Assembly: GCA_963779225.1 (NCBI GenBank)
Contig: CAVZWW010000002.1
Location: 186,001 to 250,000, forward strand
DNA length: 64,000 bases
Direction of reading: 5' to 3'
DNA from: CAVPCZ01 sp963779225
GTDB lineage: Bacteria; Bacteroidota; Ignavibacteria; UBA10030; UBA6906
Part shown: one piece after another, positions 44,441 through 52,501 of the stretch
Position numbering within the stretch: the stretch's first letter is position 1
How the letters are laid out: each line of letters begins with the position of its first letter
Translations under genes and position numbers: made by a program
Notes under the pieces: model-generated
What the model saw: the letters and a program-made list of their open reading frames with translations, nothing else
The model's database searches: none
What the model was told of the DNA's origin: nothing

Positions 44441-45092
44441 ATGGAGGGTAGTACAAACGGAGCTCCGATATTTCTTCAGGGAGCCGCGCACGGCCAAGTG
44501 GGTGCCCCTCACGCTTTTTGCCTCCCTTCTGGGACTCTGGCCGCATCTTGGCTCCGTGTACGTCGCCGTCGCTGCGGTGACATTCATCGGCCTGGAACCC
44601 CAGTATGTGAACTACCTTCACCGTTGGCCGGGGCACTTTGTGGGTCACGCACTCCTGCCCGTCCCCTGGGACAGGATCATACGGGGGAAGAACCTTGCCG
44701 CACTTTTTGAGACGATCCTGGTCTTCGGTGTGGTGTCCGTCTTCACTCTTTCGGTGACCCCGGATCGGCCGTCGTGGACCGAGACCACACATGCGGGACT
44801 CTATCTGGTCATGACCGTCCCTCTTCTCCTGATGACGGGGAACGCGCTGGCCGGACGCGAAGGGCGCACCGGCGCGGGAGTGGAATTCGGCGATGCCGCC
44901 GCGGCACTGCAGATGTTTCTGGCCGCCCTGGTCTGTTCACTCCCGTTCATTATTCTCGTCCGGGTCCTGGACCTGACATGGGCCGCCCTGCTTTTCTCAT
45001 TGCCCGCGATCCTTTTGTGGACGCGTGTTTCCGTCGTGCATACAGCGCGCTTCGTTCAACAGAACACACCGGAGATATGTCAGACCCCTTGA
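44433..45092 (+). CDS. Second membrane protein of ABC module 2
   Basis: 219 aa with about five hydrophobic segments (FASLLGLWPHLGSVYVAVAAVTFIG, ALFETILVFGVVSVFTL, AGLYLVMTVPLLLMTGNALAG, MFLAALVCSLPFIILVRVLDLTWAALLFSL). A TELRYFFREP start on the cytoplasmic side is common in ABC-2 permeases. It overlaps its upstream neighbour by eight bases and the ATPase downstream by 16, which makes translational coupling likely. Substrate unknown. Confidence 0.7.
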   Translation: MVEWRVVQTELRYFFREPRTAKWVPLTLFASLLGLWPHLGSVYVAVAAVTFIGLEPQYVNYLHRWPGHFVGHALLPVPWDRIIRGKNLAALFETILVFGVVSVFTLSVTPDRPSWTETTHAGLYLVMTVPLLLMTGNALAGREGRTGAGVEFGDAAAALQMFLAALVCSLPFIILVRVLDLTWAALLFSLPAILLWTRVSVVHTARFVQQNTPEICQTP

Positions 45093-45865
45093 ACATTCTC
45101 GAACTCGAGAAGCTGGAAAAGACCTTTGACAACGGCCACCGGGCGCTGGTCGGGCTTACGCTGGCTGTCCCGGCCGGTTCGATCTTCGGCTTCATCGGAC
45201 TCAATGGCGCCGGCAAGACCACCACCATCCGGATCGTCGCAGGGCTTACCGCCGCCGATTCGGGAACCGTGAGGATCGGCGGCCGGTCTCTTGCGGGGGG
45301 CGAACGGGACTATCTGTCGCGGGTAGGGTTTGTGCTTGACGAACCGCTGTATTTCGACTGGATGTCGGCCCGCGAATACCTCGTCTGGGTCGGGAGGATG
45401 TACGGACTCCGGGACTCCGAGAGTGATCACCGGACGGCGGAGTTGCTCGACTTCTTTGATCTTCCCCCGGCCGACTCCCGGCCCATCCGGCATTTTTCCA
45501 CAGGGATGAAGAAGAAAGTATCGCTTGCCGCCGCAATCATACACAAACCGGATCTGATCGTTCTCGACGAACCGCTCGAAGGAATCGATGCACTGGCGGC
45601 AAGTGCCATCAAAGAAACGCTCACGTTAATGGCTTCACGCGGTTCGAGTATCTTTGTTACTTCACACGTGCTCGACACCGTGGAGCGCTTCTGTTCAGAG
45701 GTTGCGATCCTGCACCAGGGACGCCTCGTTCTTCAGTGTCCGACCGGCGAAATCCGGCAGCGGGCAGGGACGGCGCTCAACCGTGAGAACGGGGGTTCGC
45801 TTGAAGAGTTGTTCGTCGAGCTCGTTGCGGGGTCGAAGAAGCGGAAACCCCTTTCCTATGTCTGA
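45077..45865 (+). CDS. ABC transporter ATP-binding protein, module 2
   Basis: 262 aa from ATG 45077. The frame is open from 44774 but overlaps the membrane gene, and ATG 45077 has GGAG just upstream. Walker A is GLNGAGKTTT. The signature-like FSTGMKKKVSLAAAI and Walker B LIVLDEPLEGIDA follow, then a switch histidine in TSHVLDTVE. It lacks the C-terminal extension seen in module 1. It works with the two membrane proteins encoded before it. A Yip1-like membrane gene overlaps its end by eight bases. Confidence 0.92.
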   Translation: MSDPLNILELEKLEKTFDNGHRALVGLTLAVPAGSIFGFIGLNGAGKTTTIRIVAGLTAADSGTVRIGGRSLAGGERDYLSRVGFVLDEPLYFDWMSAREYLVWVGRMYGLRDSESDHRTAELLDFFDLPPADSRPIRHFSTGMKKKVSLAAAIIHKPDLIVLDEPLEGIDALAASAIKETLTLMASRGSSIFVTSHVLDTVERFCSEVAILHQGRLVLQCPTGEIRQRAGTALNRENGGSLEELFVELVAGSKKRKPLSYV

Positions 45866-46556
45866 TTTCTTTTCACCCCTGCGGTTCGTGATGCAGCCGC
45901 GCGCGGTGGCTGCACAGCTTGCCGCCGCTCCGCGGTGGGGCACAGCCTTTGTCCTCCTTGCGGGCTTGACAATGCTGCTCCAGGCACTGTCATCCGATCT
46001 GGTCGCGTCGGCCACCATTGCACATCTGCCGGCATCGGTGACTGCCGGGGACCAACGGCGGATCGTGGATTTCCTTGGAGAAGAACTGCCGTATCGTCTC
46101 GCCGTTCTGCCGTTCAGGCTTCTTGCCGGCTGGTGGGCCACAGGGTGGCTCATGTACGCATGTATGTCGCTGATCGGTACCTCGAAGCCGGTGCAGATCG
46201 CGCACTGTTTCGCACTCGAGGTGCATGCCGAAGCGGTCTGGGTCCTTGCCGGGACCGCAACGTTGTTGCAGCGCCTCGTCTTCCCGGCGTGGAGTACCGT
46301 GGTGTATCTGGCACCGCCGCTGAATGCCGCACAGTTCGCGGGGCCGGGGATCGATGAGCGGCTTTACCTTTTGCTAACCTCGATAAATTTCTTTACATTG
46401 TGGTATATCGTTGCTATGGGAGCCGGGTTATCTGTTCTCTTTGGTGTTCGCAAGCGCAAAGCCTTCCTCGTTGCCGCGGCCGTGTGGGCCGCATCCACGG
46501 GATTTTCCACCACGGTATTGTATCTCCTCCGGAATGCTTTTTCGCTTTCAGTGTAA
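45858..46556 (+). CDS. Yip1-like membrane protein
   Basis: 232 aa from ATG 45858. Four or five hydrophobic segments (FVLLAGLTMLLQALSSD, LLAGWWATGWLMYACMSLIG, FFTLWYIVAMGAGLSVLFGV, AAVWAASTGFSTTVLYLL) are arranged as in the Yip1/YIF1 family, which has an FFxLWxxxLxxxG motif late in the chain. Function unknown in bacteria. It overlaps the ATPase gene, so it is the last gene of the transporter operon and may be an accessory subunit. Confidence 0.65.
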   Translation: MSDFFSPLRFVMQPRAVAAQLAAAPRWGTAFVLLAGLTMLLQALSSDLVASATIAHLPASVTAGDQRRIVDFLGEELPYRLAVLPFRLLAGWWATGWLMYACMSLIGTSKPVQIAHCFALEVHAEAVWVLAGTATLLQRLVFPAWSTVVYLAPPLNAAQFAGPGIDERLYLLLTSINFFTLWYIVAMGAGLSVLFGVRKRKAFLVAAAVWAASTGFSTTVLYLLRNAFSLSV

Positions 46557-46630
46557 AACGGAGCGCGCAACATCGCTTGAGCATACCTGAACACCGGCCC
46601 GGAATCGCTGAATGGCTAAAGGACTGACAA

Positions 46631-47563
46631 ATGGCAGAGAAACTTCGTTTTGAAGATCTTGAAATCCCCAGCGTGCGGAAGCGCAAGGGGGACGACCGTT
46701 TTCATTCTGTGGGCGTCATCGGACTCGGTGTGATGGGCCAGGGGATCGTGGAAACGATTGCCGGGGCGGGTATAGAGGTGATCGGCGTGGAAAAGAACGA
46801 ACTGACCCTCAAGGAAGGTCTTGAAGGGCTGAGCCGTGCGATGGACCTGGAGATCGAACGCTGGGGCAGGACAAAATCCGAGAAGCGTGCCGTGATGTCC
46901 CGGGTCAAAGGGTCGACCAACTTCGCCGACCTGAAGAAATGTGACATTATTGTCGAAGCGGTCGACGAAAAATTTGAATTGAAGAAACAGATTATCGACG
47001 CCGTCTACGCTGTGTGTAAGGAAGAAGCGGTGTTCATCTCCAACACCGCCACGCTGAGCCTGAGCAAGCTCGCGGAATCGGTCAAACGGCCCGACCGATT
47101 GATCGGGATGCACTTTTTGAATCCCGTTCCTCTCGTCCCGCTCGTGGAAATCGTCCGGGCCATGAAGACATCCAATGAGACCTTCCAGCTCGTGAAAGCG
47201 TTTGCCGTACGGATCGGCAAGACCCCGGTGGAAGTCTTCGAGTACCCGGGTTTTGTCACCACCCGGGTGATCCTCCCGATGTTGAACGAGGCAATGCATA
47301 CCCTTATGGAAGGCATCGCCACGGCCGAAGACATCGACACGGCAATCAAACTGGGGTACAGCATGCAGAACGGTCCGCTCGAAATGGCGGACGCAATGGG
47401 GTTGGACGAGGTGCTGATGTGGATGGAGACCCTGTTCCATGATCTCGGCGAACCGCGTTACCGCCCCTGCCCGCTGCTCCGCCGCATGGTCCGGGAGGGA
47501 AAACTGGGCAAAAAAACGGATGAAGGGTTTTTCAAGTACAATGAGGACGGAAAGCGGTTATGA
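46631..47563 (+). CDS. 3-Hydroxyacyl-CoA dehydrogenase (3-hydroxybutyryl-CoA type)
   Basis: 310 aa, close to the roughly 280-300 aa of stand-alone enzymes. The NAD loop is GLGVMGQGI, catalytic His is in GMHFLNPVP, and YPGFVTTRVILPMLNEA and the GPLEMADAMGLDEVL block are conserved. It oxidises 3-hydroxybutyryl-CoA or reduces acetoacetyl-CoA. The N-terminal 25 residues (EDLEIPSVRKRKGDDR) are an extension. It overlaps the acetate kinase gene by ATGA, so acyl-CoA oxidation and acetate formation with ATP are probably coupled, with the other beta-oxidation genes elsewhere. Confidence 0.93.
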   Translation: MAEKLRFEDLEIPSVRKRKGDDRFHSVGVIGLGVMGQGIVETIAGAGIEVIGVEKNELTLKEGLEGLSRAMDLEIERWGRTKSEKRAVMSRVKGSTNFADLKKCDIIVEAVDEKFELKKQIIDAVYAVCKEEAVFISNTATLSLSKLAESVKRPDRLIGMHFLNPVPLVPLVEIVRAMKTSNETFQLVKAFAVRIGKTPVEVFEYPGFVTTRVILPMLNEAMHTLMEGIATAEDIDTAIKLGYSMQNGPLEMADAMGLDEVLMWMETLFHDLGEPRYRPCPLLRRMVREGKLGKKTDEGFFKYNEDGKRL

Positions 47564-48771
47564 ATATCCTGGTCCTGAACTGCGGAAGTTCATCGATAAA
47601 ATATCAGCTTATTGACGGCGACGCCCGGAAGAACCTGGCCGGCGGCGTGGTGGAACGTATCGGGATGAGCGGCGCCACGCTCACCAATCTCCGGCACGAT
47701 GGCGATGAGATCAAGATTGCCGGCGAGATTGTCGACCATACCATCGCCATTGAATACATCCTGGCGATTCTGCTGAGCCGGAACCACGGCGTGATCAGCG
47801 ATAAGTCGGACATCCACGCGATCGGTCATCGCGTCGTGCACGGCGGAGAAACATTTTCGGGATCCGTACTGATCACGGAGGAAGTGACCAAGTCTCTCCG
47901 CGACAACATCGAACTGGCGCCGCTGCACAACCCGCACAACCTCCGGGGCATCACTGCATGCGAAGCCAATCTTCCCGGCACACCGCAGGTGGGGGTCTTC
48001 GACACCGCGTTCCACCAGCGAATGCCGAAGAAAGCGTTTCTGTACGGTATCCCGTATTCGTTGTACACGAAGTACAAGATCCGGCGGTACGGCTTTCACG
48101 GCACTTCGCACCGGTACGTCGCCGATCGCGCCGCCGATACCCTCAAACGCGATCTCTCCACCCTCAAGCTGATCACCTGCCATCTCGGAAACGGCTGCAG
48201 CATGGCGGCCGTGAACCGTGGCGTCTCCGTGGACACCTCGATGGGCTTCACACCGCTCGAAGGGTTGCTCATGGGGACCCGCTCAGGCGATATGGACACC
48301 CAGGTGATCCTGTATATCATGGGCAAGGAAGGACTCACGCTCAGCGAGGCCGGCACGCTCCTGAACAAACACAGCGGTCTTCAGGGCATCTCGGGCGTAA
48401 GCAGCGATATGCGTGAAGTGATTGCGGAGATGAAGAACGGTGATAAAAAGGCGACCTATGCCTTCGACGTCTTCGCCTACCGGGTGAAGAAGTACATCGG
48501 CGCCTACGCTGCGGCAATGGGTGGCGTGGATGCGGTCGTGTTTACCGGCGGCATCGGCGAGAACAGCGCCGAGGTGCGGAAGGATGCCTGCGAAGGACTC
48601 GAGTTTCTCGGTATCGATATTGACGAGGCAAAAAACTCGGCGAAGGAAAAAGAAAAGAACATCTCCCGCGAAGGATCACGGACAGCGGTTCTCGTAATCC
48701 CCACAAACGAAGAACTGGTCATCGCGCTGGATACGATGGAAATCGTGAAAAAATTGAATCCCCCGGCATAG
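47560..48771 (+). CDS. ackA: Acetate kinase
   Basis: 403 aa, the standard length. The first block is LNCGSSSIKYQLI. The signature region is RYGFHGTSHRYV, and GNGCSMAAV and FTGGIGENSAEVR complete the acetokinase motifs. It makes ATP and acetate from acetyl phosphate. The start overlaps the stop of the 3-hydroxyacyl-CoA dehydrogenase gene by four bases. No phosphotransacetylase gene is in the window, so acetyl phosphate must be supplied by an enzyme encoded elsewhere. Confidence 0.97.
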   Translation: MNILVLNCGSSSIKYQLIDGDARKNLAGGVVERIGMSGATLTNLRHDGDEIKIAGEIVDHTIAIEYILAILLSRNHGVISDKSDIHAIGHRVVHGGETFSGSVLITEEVTKSLRDNIELAPLHNPHNLRGITACEANLPGTPQVGVFDTAFHQRMPKKAFLYGIPYSLYTKYKIRRYGFHGTSHRYVADRAADTLKRDLSTLKLITCHLGNGCSMAAVNRGVSVDTSMGFTPLEGLLMGTRSGDMDTQVILYIMGKEGLTLSEAGTLLNKHSGLQGISGVSSDMREVIAEMKNGDKKATYAFDVFAYRVKKYIGAYAAAMGGVDAVVFTGGIGENSAEVRKDACEGLEFLGIDIDEAKNSAKEKEKNISREGSRTAVLVIPTNEELVIALDTMEIVKKLNPPA

Positions 48772-48946
48772 TGAGCAAGGCGGTGCCGGGAAGCAGACAG
48801 CAGGACGCACTCGGAACTCATTCCACGATTTGTGCTCAGTCAGGCGGCAGGAACAACACGGCGGGAGCAAGCCGAAGGCCGCGGGTTGAGGGCCGGAACC
48901 GGCGGCCGGAAGGCACAACGCGGAACCGGGTGATGGCAACACCTCC

Positions 48947-49573
48947 CTAACGCGGCCCCTCAGAAGCATGCCTCACGCTCACGACAGCCCTCCCTCCGGT
49001 CTGTTCCACCAGTTTGGCCTTCAGCTCCCCGACCGCGGACTGACGGATTTCCACCCGCATGCGCACATGTTCGTCATACGACGTTTCGACGATCCGCGCC
49101 TGGTTCCGTGAGATGCAATGCATTATCGCACTTGTTACGTCGTGCGGGAAAACCACATCAAGCTCGGACATGACAAAGCGGGTCTCCCGCCCGGCGTTCC
49201 GGAGTGCCTGGACGGCCGCCTCGCCGTACGCGCGCGCCAGCCCCCCCACCCCCAGTTTGGTGCCCCCGAAGTACCTTGTAACCACGACCACGACATCTGT
49301 CAGCCCCTCCCGGTCGATCGCCGTGAGAATCGGCCGTCCCCCGGTCCCGGCCGGCTCGCCGTCGTCGTGCATGCGGTACGCCTCCCCGCCGGTGCCGAGC
49401 CGATAGGCATAGCAATGGTGGGTTGCATCAAAATACTCCTTCCGCACAGATTCCAGCACGGGATCAATCTCTTCACGCGTGGCTCCGGGAACGGCCAGCG
49501 CTATGAAGCGGGAGCCCTGAACCTTCACCTCCGCCGTACCCCGGCGCTGTATGGTGGTAAATGTGTCTTTCAT
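48947..49573 (-). CDS. YigZ/IMPACT family protein
   Basis: 208 aa, the usual length. KVQGSRFIALAVPG at the start, DDGEPAGTGGRPIL in the middle and VVVVVTRYFGGTKLGVGGL identify the YigZ/UPF0029 family, whose members bear an N-terminal ribosomal S5-like domain and a C-terminal DUF1949 half. Exact activity is unsettled. Relatives affect translation or protease control. A TTGAAG-16-TATATT promoter (49608-49581) ends so close to the ATG that the mRNA may have no leader. A noncoding gap of 175 bases lies on its downstream side. Confidence 0.92.
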   Translation of the reverse strand: MKDTFTTIQRRGTAEVKVQGSRFIALAVPGATREEIDPVLESVRKEYFDATHHCYAYRLGTGGEAYRMHDDGEPAGTGGRPILTAIDREGLTDVVVVVTRYFGGTKLGVGGLARAYGEAAVQALRNAGRETRFVMSELDVVFPHDVTSAIMHCISRNQARIVETSYDEHVRMRVEIRQSAVGELKAKLVEQTGGRAVVSVRHASEGPR

Positions 49574-49580
49574 CCCCGTA

Positions 49581-49608
49581 AATATACCCCTTTACGTCTA
49601 TTCTTCAA
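49581..49608 (-). promoter_or_regulatory. Promoter of the YigZ gene, near-leaderless
   Basis: On the minus strand TTGAAG (49608-49603), 16-bp spacer and TATATT (49586-49581). The predicted start, about seven bases further, falls at or just before the ATG at 49573. Confidence 0.5.
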
Positions 49609-49614
49609 AGTCTC

Positions 49615-49643
49615 TTGCAGTTTCCCTCCACCTTACTTATCTT
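49615..49643 (+). promoter_or_regulatory. Weak promoter candidate for bshA
   Basis: TTGCAG, a 17-bp spacer and TATCTT lie upstream of the bshA start at 49665. Divergent from the YigZ promoter. Only half of each box matches consensus strongly. Confidence 0.35.
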
Positions 49644-49664
49644 CATCCCACTCATGAGGATTCA

Positions 49665-50786
49665 ATGAAAATCGGGATTGTTTGCTATCCTACGTACGGA
49701 GGAAGCGGCGTCATTGCGACGGAGCTCGGGAAGGCCCTGGCTGAGCGGGGACATATGATCCACTTCATCAGCTATGCCATGCCGATGAGGCTGGACGGAT
49801 TCCTCGGGAACATCTTCTATCACGAAGTGGAAATGTCCAGCTACCCCGTATTCGAGTTTCCCCTCTATACACCCGCACTGGCCAGCAAGATTGTGGAAGT
49901 TGCGCAATTCGAGAAACTGGACATGGTCCATGCCCACTATGCCATCCCGCATGCAACCAGCGCCTACCTCGCGCGCCAGATTCTCGGGGGGCAACTGAAG
50001 ATCATTACAACGCTGCACGGAACGGACATCACACTTGTCGGTCTCGAACCGAGCTTTCTCTCCGTGATGAAATTCAGCATCGAGCAGAGCGACGGGGTGA
50101 CGGCCGTCTCGCGCTTCCTGAGTGAAAAGACGCTCACGAACTACGGCATACATAAAGAAATCCAGGTCATTCCGAATTTTGTGGATACCGACAGGTACCG
50201 CCGAATCGAATGCACCCGCATACGTGAACGGTTTGCGGAGCCGGGCGAAAAGCTCATGGTGCATATCTCGAACTTCCGGCTGGTGAAGCGCGTGCCGGAC
50301 GTCATCCGGGTGTTCGATGAGGTCCGGAAAAAACTTCCCGCGAAACTGCTGCTCGTCGGCGACGGCCCGGAACGGTCGTCCTGCGAACTGCTTGTCCGGG
50401 AGCTGGCATTGCAGGAACATGTCCGGTTCCTGGGCAAACAAACGGACCTCGTGCCCATCCTTTCATCCTCGGACCTGATGCTCATGCCGAGCCAGTCGGA
50501 GAGCTTCGGGCTTGCGGCGCTGGAAGGAATGGCCTGCGGCGTGCCGGTAATTTCGTCAAGCGTGGGAGGACTTCCGGAGTTGCAGGTACACGGTCAGACC
50601 GGGTACATTGCGGAGATCGGCGACATCCAGCGAATGGCCCGCTACGCCGTGGAGCTTCTCACGAACGACACAAAGATGACGCTCTTCCGGAATGCCTGCC
50701 GGACACGGGCCGTGGAGCATTTTGACGTGAAACGAATTGTTATGGAATACGAATCCTACTACACAGAGTGTCTGCAGCGGTCATAA
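49665..50786 (+). CDS. bshA: N-acetyl-alpha-D-glucosaminyl L-malate synthase (bacillithiol)
   Basis: 373 aa from ATG 49665, preceded by GAGGA. The start MKIGIVCYPTYGGSGVIATELGKAL is the BshA signature. VHAHYAIPHA, TTLHGTDITLVG and the C-terminal MPSQSESFGLAALEGMACGVPVI block match GT4 synthases of this family. It joins UDP-GlcNAc and L-malate in the first step of bacillithiol synthesis. This thiol is used by Firmicutes and by Bacteroidota and related phyla, which fits the proposed lineage. bshB and bshC are not in the window. Confidence 0.93.
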   Translation: MKIGIVCYPTYGGSGVIATELGKALAERGHMIHFISYAMPMRLDGFLGNIFYHEVEMSSYPVFEFPLYTPALASKIVEVAQFEKLDMVHAHYAIPHATSAYLARQILGGQLKIITTLHGTDITLVGLEPSFLSVMKFSIEQSDGVTAVSRFLSEKTLTNYGIHKEIQVIPNFVDTDRYRRIECTRIRERFAEPGEKLMVHISNFRLVKRVPDVIRVFDEVRKKLPAKLLLVGDGPERSSCELLVRELALQEHVRFLGKQTDLVPILSSSDLMLMPSQSESFGLAALEGMACGVPVISSSVGGLPELQVHGQTGYIAEIGDIQRMARYAVELLTNDTKMTLFRNACRTRAVEHFDVKRIVMEYESYYTECLQRS

Positions 50787-50807
50787 TCACGTTGAAGGGT
50801 TGAAATC

Positions 50808-51110
50808 ATGATGGATGTTGTGCGGTGGAACAAGCCGCGGAAACCGACGCTTGAAGACCTGAAGAAACTGCTCGAGGCGGAAGGGCTGGAGGTTGAACTC
50901 TGTTCGGACCCTCCCGGAATGAAATACGGGAGGCACAAACATCCTTTCGACGACTTCGTCGTCATCGTGTCCGGGAAAATGAAGATTATCACTGATTCCC
51001 ACGAATGGCTGATGAAACCCGGAGACCGCCTGGACCTCCCGAAGAACACCTCCCACTCCGCGGAAATCATCGGTAAGGAAGAAGTGCAGTATCTTTCTGC
51101 GGCGAAATAA
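50808..51110 (+). CDS. Small cupin-domain protein
   Basis: 100 aa. A single cupin barrel is indicated by PPGMKYGRHKHPFDDFVVIVSGKMKI (metal-type His and Glu/Asp positions) and KPGDRLDLPKNTSHSAEIIG. The size and order match AraC-type single-domain cupins, which often bind a small sugar, amino acid or metal. No specific substrate is readable. It follows bshA by 21 bases and may share its transcript. Confidence 0.85.
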   Translation: MMDVVRWNKPRKPTLEDLKKLLEAEGLEVELCSDPPGMKYGRHKHPFDDFVVIVSGKMKIITDSHEWLMKPGDRLDLPKNTSHSAEIIGKEEVQYLSAAK

Positions 51111-51264
51111 GCGGTACGACCAGCGCAATCGCCGGCACCATGAGCAGGAGCATCCGGGAGATGCCAATCGCCCCATGGCTGAAGACCTGGGGGGCCGCAT
51201 GTGCCAACCAGCCGGAAAACCCCGTCAGACCCTGATCCAGAGCCAAATTCAGCTTCTGTAACAC
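51067..51264 (-). other. Unexplained hydrophobic frame, possible gene remnant
   Basis: A 65-codon frame overlaps the end of the cupin gene. It contains a plausible membrane segment (ISRMLLLMVPAIALVVPLIS) but no ribosome-binding site and no recognisable family. It could be the tail of a lost transporter gene or chance. Confidence 0.25.
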
Positions 51265-51296
51265 CGTACCGGAGGTTTCCCTGCCTGCGTCGCGTG

Positions 51297-52250
51297 CTAG
51301 CCTCCGGCCTTCACCTCTTCAATGAGCCTGAGGTTTCGCAGGCTCCCCTCTCCTCCTGTCTCCGGTTCACGACCCTCTTCGATGCATTCGGCAAAATAGT
51401 CGAGCTCCTTCACGTACGGGTTCTCCGCCGGGAACCGTTCTTCGATGCGTTTGTCGTGCTGGAGGAGGTGAAGAAACAGCACATTCTCCATGATTCTCCC
51501 GGAGAGTGAACCGGGTACGGTGACCGATCCCAGTTCTCCGCACACGGTATAGTAGTTGGCATCGCAGGTGTAGCCGCAGGTGATGGCTGCATACGCCGGG
51601 CCTGCCTGCCAGGTCATGTGCGTGAACATGTCCACACCGTCCGGTGTTTCGCGTTGTACGTTTGCATGGACGAGCACCGGGTCGGGCAGACCCAGGAAGT
51701 GGAGAAAATCCAGCCCGTAGATCCCGAGGTCATTCAGTGCCCCACCGCCGGCCGTTCTTTCCAGTCGGAAGGGGCTGCGCACGAGTTTTCGTATGTTGAA
51801 GCACCAGCTGAAGTCGATGTAGCGGATCGTCCCCAGCGTGCCGTCGGTTACCAGCTGCCGCACCCGATGATGCAGCGACTTGAACCTGTACATGAAGGCT
51901 TCCATGAGCACCACCCGGGAGGCACGGCAGGCATGGATCATCTGTTCGATCTCCACAGAAGAGACCGCGGCGGGTTTTTCAACAAGAACGTGTTTGCCCG
52001 CCTCCGCGGCTTTTATCGTATAGAGACGGTGCAGGTGCTGGGGAAGCGGAATGTACACCGCATCGATACCGGGGTCGGCCAGCAATTCTTCGTACGTACC
52101 GTATGCCCGGGGGATGTGATAATGGCGGGCGAATTCCCCTGCACGCCCGGCATCACGGCTGGCGACGGCAACAACGGCCGCCCGGGACAGAGGTGCCCCA
52201 AAAAACAGGCGGGCGATGGAAGCAGTGCCCAGAATCCCGATGCGGATCAC
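51297..52250 (-). CDS. Gfo/Idh/MocA-family NAD(P)-dependent oxidoreductase
   Basis: 317 aa. The start (GTG) yields MIRIGILGTASIARLFFG, a Rossmann GxxGxA-type loop. EKPAAVSSVEIEQM carries the EKP lysine typical of this family, and the C-terminal domain contains GGGALNDLGIYGLDF. Members oxidise sugars or cyclitols, e.g. glucose-fructose, inositol or scyllo-inositol compounds. Its start overlaps the stop of the 84-aa membrane gene by four bases (GTGA), so they are transcribed together. Substrate not readable. Confidence 0.88.
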   Translation of the reverse strand: MIRIGILGTASIARLFFGAPLSRAAVVAVASRDAGRAGEFARHYHIPRAYGTYEELLADPGIDAVYIPLPQHLHRLYTIKAAEAGKHVLVEKPAAVSSVEIEQMIHACRASRVVLMEAFMYRFKSLHHRVRQLVTDGTLGTIRYIDFSWCFNIRKLVRSPFRLERTAGGGALNDLGIYGLDFLHFLGLPDPVLVHANVQRETPDGVDMFTHMTWQAGPAYAAITCGYTCDANYYTVCGELGSVTVPGSLSGRIMENVLFLHLLQHDKRIEERFPAENPYVKELDYFAECIEEGREPETGGEGSLRNLRLIEEVKAGG

Positions 52251-52501
52251 GGCGTCTGCTTCTTCTCAGGGGGCCGGCCGGACGCGTCCAGGTTTTTCTT
52301 CGCTTCGCGTGCCACCCGCTCCTGCCGCGCGAGAACCAACCGCATCGTGATGCGGATCATGTACAGCGTGACCGCAACGGCAAAGAGTGGATAGAACCAG
52401 GAGCGGGGAACCCATTGCATCAGAATCACCCCGACCATGAGAAGCATCAGCGCGATGCTCACATAACCGTAGGTGTTAACGGCCTTTGGTGTCAGTTTCA
52501 T
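52247..52501 (-). CDS. Small two-helix membrane protein
   Basis: 84 aa. Two transmembrane helices (TYGYVSIALMLLMVGVILMQWV and WFYPLFAVAVTLYMIRITMRLVL) are followed by a basic, Lys/Glu-rich tail (QERVAREAKKNLDASG). I recognise no family. It overlaps the Gfo/Idh/MocA gene by four bases downstream and the SulP gene by 26 bases upstream, which places it inside a transporter operon and suggests an accessory subunit. Confidence 0.65.
   Translation of the reverse strand: MKLTPKAVNTYGYVSIALMLLMVGVILMQWVPRSWFYPLFAVAVTLYMIRITMRLVLARQERVAREAKKNLDASGRPPEKKQTP

Noticed and set aside
48772..48946. Gene between ackA and the YigZ gene
   Set aside because: No frame with a start signal. The only open frame crosses into the ackA end and is low complexity.
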